A program made the position numbers and the translations under genes. A stretch of DNA of 64,000 nt from Symbiodinium kawagutii (Eukaryota; Sar; Dinophyceae; Suessiales; Symbiodiniaceae): contig VSDK01018725.1 of assembly GCA_009767595.1 (NCBI GenBank), positions 105,616-169,615 on the forward strand, written 5' to 3'. Positions 31,770 through 42,747 of the stretch are shown in pieces (the stretch's first letter is position 1; each line of letters opens with the position of its first letter). Under the pieces are notes generated by a model. The model searched no databases. It saw only the letters and a list, made by a program, of their open reading frames with translations, and was not told the DNA's origin.

Positions 31770-32700
31770 GTGGATTCACAATTTGATTCAGTATTGATTT
31801 GATCAAGACAATAGTGATTCAATGACCATAGCTGAGCATCAGTATGGATTTTGAAGTGGACTTAGAATACTGCAAATCATAGACTTACGATTGTTTGTGA
31901 GTCCGACTTTTCCAAAGAGCTTTCATGTCTATGTGGCACGTCAGGTTTTGAGAGTCATCCGAAACTCTTATAGTTAGCTCAGTTATAAGCAAAAAGTCGT
32001 GATCGAAGTATTGCTTCTCTTGTAGTCATGTTTCCCTCCACAAAACATCATAAAACGAAGAATAAAATAGTTAGATCATATTCATATAAGACCGTATTGG
32101 ACCACATCAGACCATATCAGACCATTCTTTGGGATCAGCAACGCATGAGTTTCTGCTTGCGGTGCCAAACCTTTGTGAACCGCCTGGTTTTTGCCAACGC
32201 ACCAGGACTACCTGGCTGGAATCCCTTGGGCGGGACGATCCACGTTGACCGGACTCTTCGTGACACGGCTTGGTGGCAGCGCGTAGTTCCGTAGCGCACT
32301 TGACGGACCACATTTGTAGCTGGTGATTGACCATGAAATCACGGTGGGTTTATATACAGTAGTCATTTAGTATTTGTAAACCTTATTTAGTGAACCATTG
32401 TCATTTACAAATTTAGTGATTTGGTAAATAATTTAGTACTTGCTTTGGTTTTTGACCAATCTTTTTGTAGCTGGGTTTAGTGATTTAGTAAACCAACTGT
32501 ACTTGAAAACCGTTACATGTGTTCATCAACGTAAATTACTAATTAAATCAGATTCGTAACCACATATGTAATTATGGGTGATTGACCAGACATTTTCAAG
32601 ACATTTCTTTAAAGTCAAATGTGATTGAGTCATTCCAGCTGTGATTTTCTTCCGCTATGGAATTACCGCTATGGAATCACACATGGTTTTTGCTAAAAAA
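31770..32700. other. Non-coding stretch, no feature supported
   Basis: AT-rich with scattered TTTAGTGATTTAGTAAA-type words near 32350-32500 that form a weak local repeat. A frame at 32028-32294 has an internal segment around FCLRCQTFVNRLVFANAPGL but no clear splice sites. Confidence 0.3.
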
Positions 32701-32747
32701 ATGTGGTGGGTTCACTAACAGCTGCATCTATGATCAACAAGTATCAA

Positions 32748-32845
32748 CCTTCATCAACCCTCATCAACCCTCATCAACCCTCATCAACCATCATCAACCA
32801 TTTGTCAACCATTTGTCAACCATAGTCAACAGGCATCAGCCATTA
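32748..32845. repeat. Tandem CATCAACCCT 10-mer and derivatives
   Basis: The 10-mer TCATCAACCC is repeated about four times and then decays into CATCAACCAT and TTTGTCAACCA repeats. The block ends just upstream of an exon candidate. Confidence 0.7.
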
Positions 32846-32865
32846 TCAACAAATCCTTTGGCGAG

Positions 32866-32961
32866 GTCCAGGTCGCAGACCGTGGCCCCAAAGATCCGGC
32901 GGTGTGGAAACGCCTCATCGCCCGGGCCGACGTCATCGCCCATTCGCTGACGGCCAAGTAG
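32866..32961 (+). CDS. Candidate C-terminal exon
   Basis: After an AG at 32864-32865 the frame VQVADRGPKDPAVWKRLIAR then ADVIAHSLTAK runs to TAG at 32959-32961. Codons are strongly G/C-ending, unlike the surroundings. The segment WKRLIARADVIAHSL is a helix like those of RAP/OPR-type proteins. Confidence 0.45.
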   Translation, partial: VQVADRGPKDPAVWKRLIARADVIAHSLTAK

Positions 32962-32999
32962 GGACCCCAGCGTTGCAGCACCCCGGGGGGAGAAGTGGT

Positions 33000-34490
33000 G
33001 GGTTGGATGGATCATTGCCCCATGGCTTGGGGTTCAAGGTGGTTGAAGGCCTGGGCATCGATGATGCTTCATGATGTGCAATCATGGTGTTTGGGGGTTC
33101 AACATGCTTAGAGTTGTGTTTTTTTCATTTTGGATGACTGGAGAATCGTGATGGTCAATGCTGGGCCAGCATGCTTAGAATAATAGTTGATGATTGTAAA
33201 TGCTAAGGATACCTGGGGGTCAATGATTGTTAAAATCTGGTAATTATGTTGGTAAGGAATTAAGGATGGTTGAGGGTGATGGCCTGCGATGGTAAATAAT
33301 GGATCATGGTGTTCGTGCGGCTGACACCGTGCTGTGGGTTGAACCAGCCATTTTGATCATCAGAATCGCATGTGACTCACATCATTTTTTTGGTTTGACC
33401 CAGGAGTATTTGTGCGACCTGAAGCTTCCAATTATTTTTCCTTGCCTTTTTGGCTCGCGGGAAAAATTATTGGTGTTTTTAGGGTTTTTCTGGACAGCAT
33501 TTGTCAGCCAATTCCATCCAATTCCTGGAATTTCAGACCTCTTTCCCCCCCGGAAGGCGTGTGCTGGTCGCATCTAATCCTTGCCTCCTACTACTAAACG
33601 CCCCTGACATTAAAAAACAGGGATGATTTTGGGTTACTACCCCCTAATGTATTGGGAATATTATTTGGTACTATTGGGCAGTACTTGGGAGTATCAGTGT
33701 TGATAGTCATTGATGTTCCCTCTGGCCAGCAGTAGGCAACTGCAACAGCGCAATGTCCGGTTCCTGCAGCATGTCATCCTCCTGGTAGATTGATTTTCCA
33801 CACATTGTTTGGCGAGTGTTTGGCAATTTTCTTGGAGAGGATATGGCAGGGTATGGATAGCCACGGATAGAAAGGGTGATATTGCATAATAATGTATATA
33901 TGGGAATATGTATACGTGGGCGTATTTTTGGGTATGCACATGCATCTATTTACACAACACATTGAATGTATATTGGTTGATGTTTATCTACGTAAGTACA
34001 ACTGTACAACCATTGGTTGGGTCTTGTTCGCACAACCCCCTAGATGATAGATAGCAAGCAACCGTGAACCAACAGCGACAATGAGGCAGGCCTCATTGAT
34101 TCTCTCATCCATGGCGCGCTCGCGACAGTCTGAGGAGACTGGCTGCTTACCGATGCACTTGTTCTTCTACAGATATCGGATAGGTATGCTATCAACCCCC
34201 CACACTAGTGGTTAAAGATGATCAATGAGCATTGTACTTGTACATTTCATTACTGCGTGATGGTCCCTTCAACCAATTGTCGAACAAAATGATCATTTAT
34301 AGTCATATCGGCTTCAACTCTAGCGTGCCGTGTGGCATGATTTGGGTGCCATAGTGGACCACGTTTGGGGAAACTGTTCGCATGGAATGGATCCTCTCAG
34401 CTTCAAATTTTGCTGCAACTGAATGCCACGGACAAAGGATTGGTGAGACCACCATTGGCTCCTTTTATGTCCTTTTGAGATGGTCAGATT
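33000..34490. other. Mostly non-coding; GGTTGATGG-type words
   Basis: G-strand words (GGTTGAGGGTGATGG, GATTGTAAATGC) dominate to about 33300. A frame at 33299-33577 is open but unremarkable. Nothing else supported. Confidence 0.3.
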
Positions 34491-34494
34491 CACC

Positions 34495-34560
34495 TGGTGG
34501 TTTCTTACTATAGGTGAACCCCCAAATCATGCAGTATATTCATTATTTTGATCAACCAAC
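34495..34560 (+). mobile_element. Family A left-end fragment
   Basis: TGGTGGTTTCTTACTATAGG followed by ACCCCCAAATCATGCAG matches the left half of family A; the right half is missing and replaced by CAACCAACCAACCATCC. Confidence 0.4.
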
Positions 34561-34591
34561 CAACCATCCATCATACCTTTGTACCCTTTCT

Positions 34592-34656
34592 ATATATATA
34601 TATTTATTTATTTATTTATATATATATATATATATTTATTTATTTATATATATATT
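34592..34656. repeat. TATA/TTTA microsatellite
   Basis: Alternating TATATA and TTTATTTATTTA runs over 65 bp. Confidence 0.85.
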
Positions 34657-34799
34657 TTTTACTTTACAGTAAATATACACATACATTTATGAATCGATAT
34701 TTTCATATAGCTTTCTAGCCTTTTCTAGTGGATTGGACTCATGTCTTCGATCCTTCCATCCTTGTTGCGACTCGCCGCCTGCATCTGATCCGGTAGCAG

Positions 34800-34907
34800 G
34801 AGGCCTTTCTCCATCGCTTCAACCTGAAGTTTGCGCCCTCGCTGGTGGACCATGCAGAGCTCATTGACCTCTGTGGTGGCCTGGTCGGCCCGATGTTGGT
34901 CGGAGAG
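34800..34907 (+). CDS. Exon candidate with helical-repeat character
   Basis: Acceptor CCGGTAGCAG, 36 codons with EAFLHRFNLKFAPSLVDHAE then LIDLCGGLVGPMLVGE, donor GAG|GTGGCT; phase 0 at both ends. The alternation of short amphipathic helices resembles FASTK/RAP or OPR-type repeats. The minus strand is also open here (34725-34961) but lacks matched splice sites at both ends. Confidence 0.5.
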
Positions 34908-34908
34908 G

Positions 34909-35017
34909 TGGCTATGGGTCAAGCAGTTAACCATCAATAATGGCTTACAATGACCAACCAAATCATAGGGAAAACAATGGTTAATGACCCACTGGCAGGG
35001 CTTTGACCCACTGGCAG
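34909..35017 (+). mobile_element. Family B element, copy 2, starting at an intron donor
   Basis: TGGCTATGGGTCAAGCAGTTA at the left begins one base after the exon end, so the intron reads G-TGGCTATGGG. The right end CTTTGACCCACTGGCA is slightly diverged. The interior has CATAGGGAAAACAATGG. Confidence 0.65.
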
Positions 35018-35039
35018 GTCACAACCAACCATCCAAATT

Positions 35040-36470
35040 ACTTCACTTCGAGTGATCCCCACCATGGCATAACATGGGGGCATTCTATTTGGCATGTCTT
35101 CTGGCATTTTATCTGGCATATCTTCTGGCAGATAGGATCTGATGTATAGTTGAAAAACCCAAACAAAGATTAGTCGGGTGATTTGGGGGATGTTCACTAA
35201 TCCGTTCTTTAGCGGCCTTTGCTGGTCAATACGAATTGGAACATCGCGGAGATATGGCTATCAATACCAAGTCATCAAACAATTGGACAAATGGACATCT
35301 GCGGCGATGTCTGTAACTATAATTTGAATACAAACGGACATCACCTGTAATTAGTTAAGCATCTACAGATACATCCAGCAAAGATGATTCTTTTGGTTAC
35401 GCGGTTGATCAGCGGCACCGCTGAGTCGTCTGCCCTCAAAGTTTTATTAGTCAGATGGACTCGGGGGACGGCAAATGGTGGTTGGGATCACCGTATCGAT
35501 ACAAGCTGTGCCCAAAACACCGTTCATTTGCTGGGCACATTTGATCAATCCTGCAAGATGCTTTGACCGCAGTTCATGAGATGAGGAATGCACACGCATG
35601 GTTATTTATGTCTTTACATTATAACATGTATCATTGGTGTTTACATACGCCTGCAGCTCTATGTGGAACCACTGATAAGTACATGCAATTTGCATATTTC
35701 TCTCTCTCTACCTATCTATCTATATATATATATATATATCTTTTAATGCACGTATTCATGTGTACGGGACTTTGTGTGTGCACAAGCTCAATTCACGATG
35801 GAATGCCATCAACATGTGTTGATAGAATTGAAGAGTGGTTGTAATAGGACGATGTGCACATACATACGTATGCATGTCCCTGTGTGCATGTATTATTCAA
35901 TGTACGTGTGTAAATGCATGAATGTATTTCTTTCGTTGCGTACATGCATGGATGCAGATATGAATGTAGAATTATGTATACAACGTACAGTCTCTATTTA
36001 TATTTCAATATATACATGTTTTAGACTTGATTGCACCAATCACAAATAGATGCGGGTGCATTCAATCAGAGATTTGCCCGTAAATCAATAAGATGTTCCA
36101 AACACAACTGCTAGCATTTCGCCACGGATCAATACGACCTATCACATTTGATGAGTGAACATCCCTGGGGCATCCGTAAGAGTAGGAACCACTCCATTGG
36201 GCGTGGCAAGGCATGATCAGCAGCCTCAGCCAGCTCAATAGCTACCAGGAAGAGCAGCTTGGTCGCACGAACCGTGGTGTGATCCCTTTACCCTCTGGCA
36301 GCCCCCAGCATGGAAACTCAACATCACCATTTTCGATAGGTAAACTAGCTATAATTGGTGGATTTGTGGCTTAAGTTCCAGGTGGGTTTGCAGAGTGTAA
36401 CCATGAGAAGCAGGTAAATGATATGCTCAACAAAGGTTTGCCATCTTTCACCAGTGGATCAATATTGATC
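35040..36470. other. Mostly non-coding with TA and TG-rich microsatellites
   Basis: CTCTCTACCTATCTATCTAT followed by (TA)n near 35701-35740 and loosely repeated TGTATGCATG words after it. An open frame at 35384-35566 (MILLVTRLISGTAESSALKV) is a weak exon candidate. Confidence 0.3.
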
Positions 36471-36481
36471 AATGTTGATCA

Positions 36482-36585
36482 TGGGGGTGTTTCTCGAAAT
36501 AGGGGACCCCTTAAATCATCCAATAGTAACCATTAGGAATAATAAACCAACCATTGTTGCGGTCCCCTACTTTAAGAAACCACCA
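36482..36585 (+). mobile_element. Family A element, copy 5
   Basis: TGGGGGTGTTTCTCGAAATAGG at the left, CCCCTACTTTAAGAAACCACCA at the right; interior CCTTAAATCATCCAATAG. Confidence 0.7.
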
Positions 36586-36615
36586 TGGTTCATTCACCAA
36601 TCACTTGTTTCTTCA

Positions 36616-36714
36616 ATCGCCATCATTCACCAGCTGGCTGGTGTGCCGGTGCAGCCCTGGCTGCTCCTTTTTGGGGAGAATCCGTTGGAAAGAGCGATGA
36701 TAATTCAGCAATGA
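36616..36714 (+). CDS. Candidate exon, frame uncertain
   Basis: After CATTCACCAG two frames are open: LAGVPVQPWLLLFGENPLER and WCAGAALAAPFWGESVGKSD. The position between a family A copy and strand-biased DNA is typical of the exon islands. Confidence 0.3.
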   Translation: MAIIHQLAGVPVQPWLLLFGENPLERAMIIQQ

Positions 36715-37111
36715 TGTCGCACCGTTCAACAATCCACGGAGTTGTTGTTGTTGTCATTGTTGCATATTGCGTATGAATATTGTCATCACTTGATTCACTG
36801 GACTGCTGTATTGTTCGATGCTTGCGTGCTGTGCTTGCGCGCCTGCTATATACCCTGATTGTAGCTTGCAACTCATGGCCTGGGAAAGCGCTTTGATTCC
36901 TCGTGTTGTTGTATTTGATCCTGGCATTTAATGAAAAATCCACATCAGCCAATGTTAAAAGGGAAAAGCTTCAGCTACTATGGTAGGTTGTTGATGTTGG
37001 CTTGAAATTGACCTACCATCATCGGATCTTGATGCGACCAGCCTATCAAGGCAGAATCTTGGCCAATGACATCAACGCATCATTTGTAATGTATGCTCCG
37101 TGGATCGCATC

Positions 37112-37215
37112 TGGTGGTTTCTCAAAATTGGGGACCCCCAAGTTATCCAGTTCATGAACCATTTATTGCAATCAACCATCCATCTTACGGATTCCCCTAT
37201 CTTAAGAAACCACCA
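37112..37215 (+). mobile_element. Family A element, copy 6
   Basis: TGGTGGTTTCTCAAAATTGG to CCCCTATCTTAAGAAACCACCA, followed by TA. 104 bp. Confidence 0.72.
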
Positions 37216-37333
37216 TATACTAGTTATTTGACCATTACTTTTGGTGATTCTCACCTTTCATTAACCACTATCAATGGCTATTTCCTCGTATAAATCCCTA
37301 TGATCAATCTATTTTGAGAAAGTACCATCTCTT

Positions 37334-37480
37334 GTAAGAACGCTGCCATTACCACAACGTCCCAACGAGTTTCACACACGCTTGCGCGGTGATCTCACGC
37401 GAGCTCAGGCTGTTCTTGGTGGCATCCACAAGGCTTCAGGAGGCTGAGCGGCGTGCGTTCACATCCGAGACGTACCACAT
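37334..37480 (+). CDS. Candidate exon with helical segment
   Basis: The segment is open in two frames: SRELRLFLVASTRLQEAERR and FHTRLRGDLTRAQAVLGGIH. Both look coding and neither boundary is firm. GC content is higher than the flanks. Confidence 0.33.
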
Positions 37481-37496
37481 ACACACATATGATATA

Positions 37497-38008
37497 TGGC
37501 TATGGGTCAAGCAGTTAACCAACCAACCAACCAATGGTCAATGGGATATAGCAACATATGGCTATGAGGCAATATTAACCAACTAATAATGGGGGATGAT
37601 AACCAGCAATATATACTAGGGAAAACAAAGATCAATGATAGGGGAACCAGGGGCATTGGGTTTTGACCCACAGCCACATATGATCTATGGCTCCAACCAA
37701 TGCATGGTTAATGGTTGACAATCTGAAATAGCAAGCCACAATAATAGGGGATATACCAGCTATATACAAATATATATATACACATATATATATATATGGC
37801 TATGGGTCAATATTAATCAATCAACCAATGGTTAATGGTCAACAATCGGAGATAACAAGCCACAATACTGGGGGGGTATACCAGCTATATATGGCTATGG
37901 GTCTATGGGGCAATTTTAATCAACTCATGAAGATAATCACCAACAATACAGGGAACACAATGGTTGATGATCGGGGAACCAGAGGTACTCGGTTTTGACC
38001 CACAGCCA
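37497..38008 (+). mobile_element. Array of family B elements (two complete, at least two partial)
   Basis: Left ends TGGCTATGGGTCAA at 37497 and 37797 lack their own right ends; copies 37559-37676 and 37892-38008 are complete, the latter with TA on both sides and right end TTTTGACCCACAGCCA. A further variant at about 37686-37760 shares TAGCAAGCCACAATA and GGGGATATACCAGCTATA with the segment 37850-37890. This looks like repeated insertion at TATA sites created by earlier copies. Confidence 0.75.
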
Positions 38009-38110
38009 TATGTGTGTAGAAACTACGTAGGTATATATGGTATATATATATATATTTATCTATTTTTTTTGAATATATATATATATATACATATATATTT
38101 ATCTGTTCAG

Positions 38111-38431
38111 GTAACAGTATACATCTGTTCGAAATCAACTCACGCTCGTGTGTGTTTACCTGTTTGGAATGATATGCTTTGTCAACACTTGCATGTGAAG
38201 TCCACCTCCATATCAATCGCCATTGGTACGTTCTTGCTTTTGTTTGATTGACCTTGCCCTACCTTGGTGAAGCCAACCAGCAAGCATCGTCTGTATCTTT
38301 CAGGCATTGATACCAGCAGTTGCCGTGTTGATGTTTGCACAAAGGTTATCCAATACGGAAAGCTTGGCGCAACGCAGTCCTGTGTGAACGGTGATGGCGA
38401 TGGGGTCTTGGGGGGCCTTAAGTGTTACTAA
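38111..38431 (+). CDS. Two C-terminal exons of a Cys-containing protein
   Basis: Exon 38111-38225 follows TTTATCTGTTCAG and encodes VTVYICSKSTHARVCLPVWN and a Ser/Ile-rich end, donor ATTG|GTACGT. Exon 38304-38431 follows CTGTATCTTTCAG, rebuilds a Gly codon with the leftover base, and encodes IDTSSCRVDVCTKVIQYGKL then a Gly/Asp-rich end and TAA. The intron is 78 bp with near-consensus ends. Five or more cysteines suggest a disulfide-rich extracellular or luminal segment; no family named. The first intron upstream carries the family B array. Confidence 0.55.
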
Positions 38432-38520
38432 GGCAACGAAAAGAAGTTGGTGGTGGCTGGGGTTGCTGGTTCCGCTAGGGCGGCGGGAAATCAGCGTGAA
38501 GATGTTTCTACAGATGGGGA

Positions 38521-38655
38521 GTTTATAGATATATAGATATAAAGAATAGTGTTAATGTATATTGAGTTTCTAGATATGTTGAATAGTGTTAATGTATATT
38601 GAGTTTATAGATATTTTGTTTTAGATATATATCTTTATATTTGAATAGTGTACAA
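38521..38655. repeat. Tandem repeat, unit about 45 bp
   Basis: GAATAGTGTTAATGTATATT followed by GAGTTTATAGATAT occurs twice in full and partly a third time (GAATAGTGTACAAC). Confidence 0.7.
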
Positions 38656-38969
38656 CATGTTTATGCAATGTCTAAAGAAAGAAATGATTGTATCGAATCT
38701 GCGAAGATCATCCAATGCATGCGCCTGCCTAAATCTCTCCATATCATCAGATCAATCAAAGTATGTATATGGAGACTAGTCGTTCGTAGAAAGTCATGGG
38801 TTTTTGTCAATGAACAAACTCATGATATGTATCATTAGCTGAATAGCTCCCTGGGGCCATCTTCACCACCTGGCGGACACCTAAATGGAGGATTGTCCAC
38901 TTGCCACCGCATGGTAGGTGGCAACTCAACTGGATGCTCGTCAACTGTCGCTGATGTTCAATGCCTTTG

Positions 38970-39350
38970 TCAAGGCAGCGACTGGTCGGTGTTGGGACCG
39001 GTAGTCTCCATGTGTTGCTGAGTTGGTTGAGACGTCGGGATTGGTAAGATGGATACAAGAGAAAAATCACCACTATATAGATGTGTAGGCCAATGGCTAA
39101 AGATGAGACAAGTGGGTGCGGATGAGATACGGATATCATCACAAGAATAGTGATGATCACCAAACAAACGCACCTGACACTAAATGGGCACCTGTGATGT
39201 GGCGGCACCCACGTGGATTAGCTCGGCCTGGGAATTGGCTTCGGCAGATTCCTTGGACTTAAGCTGAAGACACGGACGGTCCCCCGGTTGAACCGATGCT
39301 TCCCTGGGGAATTCAGCCGTGGAGTTTTGATGGTGAAGGGGGAAAAAAGA
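38970..39350 (-). CDS. Candidate minus-strand exon pair, C-terminal
   Basis: Minus exon 39186-39350 encodes EASVQPGDRPCLQLKSKESA and SQAELIHVGAATSQ with donor CACAG|GTGCCC. A second exon ending at TGA 38970 follows CCAACTCAG and encodes QHMETTGPNTDQSLP in phase. The + strand of the same region is open too (CHRMVGGNSTGCSSTVADVQ around 38910-38990), so strand is unresolved. Confidence 0.33.
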
Positions 39351-39419
39351 GATAAATACTAACAATAGGGTCTAACTGGTCAGTAAATACCATTAGAAAC
39401 CAACAAGAGGGTGTATATA

Positions 39420-39521
39420 TGGTGGTTTCTCAAAATAGGGGTACCCCTAAATCATCCATTTATAGTCATCTAGTAGCATGAACCAACCATTTTGGGGGTT
39501 CCATATTTTGAGAAACCACCA
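39420..39521 (+). mobile_element. Family A element, copy 7
   Basis: Preceded by TATATA. TGGTGGTTTCTCAAAATAGG at the left and CATATTTTGAGAAACCACCA at the right; close to a consensus copy. Confidence 0.8.
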
Positions 39522-39660
39522 TGTGTAGATTAGTGATGATGGTGATTTGCTGGTGGTTTCAAGATGATGCGGCTGAGGCATACCTGGAGATCATGGCGTC
39601 CCATGGACCATCATGTTTTTGGGGATTGGGCGTCCCAATGCCCATCACAAACAGTTCATA

Positions 39661-39772
39661 TGGCGAGCTGGGTCAAGCAGTTAACCATCAATATTAAGCA
39701 ACAAACTCATAGGGAAAACAGCCTGGTGAATGATGGGGAACCAGGGGGACTAAGGGTTTTGACCCAGTCCCA
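39661..39772 (+). mobile_element. Family B element, copy with TA on both sides
   Basis: TA|TGGCGAGCTGGGTCAAGCAG at the left, GTTTTGACCCAGTCCCA|TA at the right; interior CATAGGGAAAACAGCC and GATGGGGAACCAGGGG. Confidence 0.75.
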
Positions 39773-39906
39773 TATGAGTGGAGAAACCAGGAGTGTCACG
39801 ATATGTCACGAGAAACCACTGTTCACAATCATCAACCACTATATATTGTGTATATATATATAATTCATTAATCACTACATACCGCTACTAACAATCACGC
39901 ACCACA

Positions 39907-40021
39907 TGGCTATGGGTCAAAACCCTGTACCCCTGGTTCCCCCATCATTCCCCACCCTTTTCCCTATGATTGTGTTGGTTATTATCCACCATGATTGATG
40001 GTCAATACCAACCCCAAGCCA
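39907..40021 (-). mobile_element. Family B element, reverse orientation
   Basis: The + strand reads TGGCTATGGGTCAAAACCC then GTACCCCTGGTTCCCCC and ends CCAAGCCA|TA, the reverse complement of the family order. Confidence 0.75.
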
Positions 40022-40101
40022 TATATGATATTTTTTATATATGTAACTATATATATATATATATAGTTAGCCATCATTATGAGCTCTTAACCACCATAAA
40101 C

Positions 40102-40170
40102 CTTGATGAACCACCACCACCATCACCAGCACCACCAGCACCACCAGCACCACCAGCACCACCACCACTG
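40102..40170. repeat. CACCAG hexamer repeat
   Basis: CACCAC/CACCAG units over about 65 bp directly in front of the exon candidate at 40177. Confidence 0.75.
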
Positions 40171-40176
40171 CTCCAG

Positions 40177-40252
40177 CAGGCCAAGCATTTGGACATGGAG
40201 CTGTTCCAGCGCTTGCTGAAACAGGTGACGGACCGTCTGTCCGTCCTGACGG
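40177..40252 (+). CDS. Exon candidate with helical-repeat character
   Basis: Acceptor GCTCCAG, frame QAKHLDMELFQRLLKQVTDR then LSVLT, donor ACGG|GTGAAA. The pattern LDMELFQRLL..V.DRL is what I would expect of a FASTK/RAP-type repeat helix. CACC-rich DNA lies before it and GATGGTGAACGG-type DNA after. Confidence 0.48.
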
Positions 40253-41842
40253 GTGAAAGATGGTGAACGGTAGCGATGCTTAATTTGCAATAGTTTAACT
40301 AGTTAATGATTGTTGATAATGATGGCTAATAATTAGTGGTGAATGATGGTTACAACGTCCTTGTCAAGTTCTGTTTGATGATGGACTAAGAATATCTAAG
40401 AATGGTTAAATGATGGTTTACAGCAGTTAATTGTACTTGTGACCAATTATAGTTGTCTCCATCAGTCACCACATTAAACAGCGTGACGACAATTAGGAAT
40501 TAGTAGGCCAATATGTTTGACGATGAATACATGATGAACCCGTGGTTGAAGGATGATTACATGATGATGAACAGGAGTTTGGTATGGCTAAATGATGGTT
40601 AGTCAATTTGCAGGCAATGAAGGTTTACAATGGCTAATCCTGGCTGCAAGAGGGGTACCTACAATCATGGTTGATCAGCGAGGCAGTTCTAAAAGTCGTT
40701 GGAGGATCTATGTAGCCTTGGCTTGGTTTCATTTTGGTTTCTTGCTGACTCGATGGCATTGTTGAGTAGCAACCTCACAGGTGTATCATGTTGACATTGC
40801 CCAAGGGCTGTGAACGTTATCAAATGTTATCCCCAGTTTCACGGAGATGCCTGTTGGTGGATGATAACAGATATGATACCACCAACAAAGATATAGAATC
40901 AATGTCATTGCGTATGTTTTTGCTGGATATCGATCTCAAATCATGTGGCTCTGCGCTGTCATTGTCCTTGGTTGATAGTATGATGTACACCGGAGAAGTC
41001 TGATGGGTAGCAGTGCCACTGGCAGATGTGGGGCGATTCTTGCGCAGGCAAATCAAATAATCATGTGGACGTTTGGCAACTACAGTATATGGAGTGACAT
41101 GGAGTGACAACAGGATTAAACTCCTTTGAATGCTTGGTATAATCCTGTCCATGCTTGGTGGCACACGCAGCTGTATATCATTTTTCACATCGGTCAGCCA
41201 CCCAGATTCACGGGTGATCTCCAACGACGTGAGGTGCTCAAGCTGCCTCTAGAAAGGTTGGCAGTAGCACAATCAGCTAAACCAGCGGTCATTTATGGGT
41301 GTATACTATCCAACGCAATCAAACGACTTCAACCAGCAACACTGGTGCACAAATCAGATATATGATTACTGATAATGACCATCGGTTCTAACCAGCAGCA
41401 ATGGCACAACAAACATCAGCAAGTGTCTCTTTGCATCATAGCTCTTCAGCTAATCGGATGATAACCATTATGAGCCGACCATTCTCTGCTTGGTGGCAAT
41501 CCTCTCCGTCATCCGTGTGTTGGGAACCGCCACCGACCGCAGGTTCCGCGAAAGGTGTCCAAGTTCACAGCAAAGGAGACGCAGAGATTGTCATGGCAGA
41601 GGGCTTCCGCCATATAAGGATGATGGTGCCATTTTCGGTCGATAGGATGATTTGCATGTTTTGATTGATCATTGTGAGGTTGATCCAGTATTGATATATC
41701 TTCTATATGACAGTAATTCCATGTTTCTTCGAAGTCGATCATTATGGTTCCATGATTGAAAGTATCCAGAAATAGATGCTTCATACGTCCAAAAGCATGA
41801 AAAGACTACTGTAGTTTGTGATGGTTCTCAATTATTTTTCAG

Positions 41843-42065
41843 CTCCTCATTTGCCCAAGAATTGGTCCAGCTCAAGATCACTAATTGTGCCATCAAGCCC
41901 AAGCAGCCGTTGGCTTTTTCATTTGTCGGCCCTGAACCGCAACCCTTGGGGGTGCTACATCTTGGCTCAGGACGCTGCGATTCTGCTGAATGTGCGGGAC
42001 CCCAGGGGGCGAAAGCCAGTGAGTCACAGGTTTCGGACCCCAGAAACTCGCCAAACAAATCCATG
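41843..42065 (+). CDS. Well-bounded exon, unknown protein
   Basis: Acceptor TTATTTTTCAG, one base then 74 codons: SSFAQELVQLKITNCAIKPK, QPLAFSFVGPEPQPLGVLHL and a Ser/Pro-rich end NSPNKSM, donor ATG|GTGAGA. It looks like a folded segment followed by a linker. A 64-bp segment at 42319-42382 (HSTEEEIMKHVWLDIW) after GTGCAG and a short segment ending TGA at 42747 (MAQVPEFQNKEQFGSAI) may be later exons of the same gene, though phases were not fully reconciled. Confidence 0.5.
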
Positions 42066-42318
42066 GTGAGATGAGTGGTTTGAATCTCACCATTTCATTA
42101 GCCATCGTTATGTTATTGTGGATAATCATCCGAGGATTGGTGATTAGTTACAATTTATGGTTTATAATCTATAATTGATTAGCGATGGCTGATGGTATGA
42201 TGAGTTTTGGCCAATAAAGGTTGATGATAGGTTGTAGTCAATCAGATTCGTGGAATAATGGGCAATTATGATCATTCATGGTTTATGGTGGTTAACGCTG
42301 GATCAGAACCCTGTGCAG

Positions 42319-42382
42319 AGCTCAGGAGGGATGCACAGCACGGAGGAGGAGATTATGAAGCATGTGTGGCTAGATATTTGGG
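42319..42382 (+). CDS. Small exon candidate
   Basis: Acceptor CCCTGTGCAG, frame SSGGMHSTEEEIMKHVWLDI, donor TGGG|GTCAGT. Phase 0 at its start agrees with the exon ending 42065. Confidence 0.35.
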
Positions 42383-42590
42383 GTCAGTTGATGAATCAAC
42401 ATTGACTATTAGATACCCATTACAAACGGTAATTACACATTGTTGTTCAACACACCTATGGCCGCGACTAGAATCATCATTGAGCATAATTGTATCCATC
42501 AGTAACTATCATCATCATTATACTAATCATTATACTAATCATAATGCACATGTTTAAACCATCCTTAACCATTGTGAAATCATCATTTAC

Positions 42591-42633
<43 letters not shown>
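42591..42633. repeat. (CAT)n microsatellite
   Basis: Fourteen CAT triplets. Confidence 0.9.
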
Positions 42634-42635
<2 letters not shown>

Positions 42636-42690
42636 CATTCCTCCATCATGCACCGTAACTCGCCACATGCTGAAGCCATGTGCAGCATAG

Positions 42691-42747
42691 GCCATGGCGC
42701 AAGTGCCCGAGTTTCAGAACAAGGAGCAGTTTGGTTCAGCTATTTGA
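42691..42747 (+). CDS. Possible terminal exon
   Basis: After GCAGCATAG a frame AMAQVPEFQNKEQFGSAI ends in TGA. It is short, and the phase relative to the upstream candidate at 42382 does not match directly. Confidence 0.3.
   Translation, partial: AMAQVPEFQNKEQFGSAI

Noticed and set aside
34725..34961. 78-codon minus-strand frame as a gene
   Set aside because: It lacks matched splice sites at both ends, runs into a family B element, and the + strand offers a fully bounded phase-0 exon.
38807..39208. 133-codon minus frame read as one exon
   Set aside because: Its N-terminal half is hydrophobic translation of an intron-like pyrimidine-rich stretch; a spliced reading (exon ending at 38970) is more plausible.
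42477..42695. Poly-Met minus frame and poly-Ile plus frame
   Set aside because: Artefact of the CAT tract at 42591-42633.
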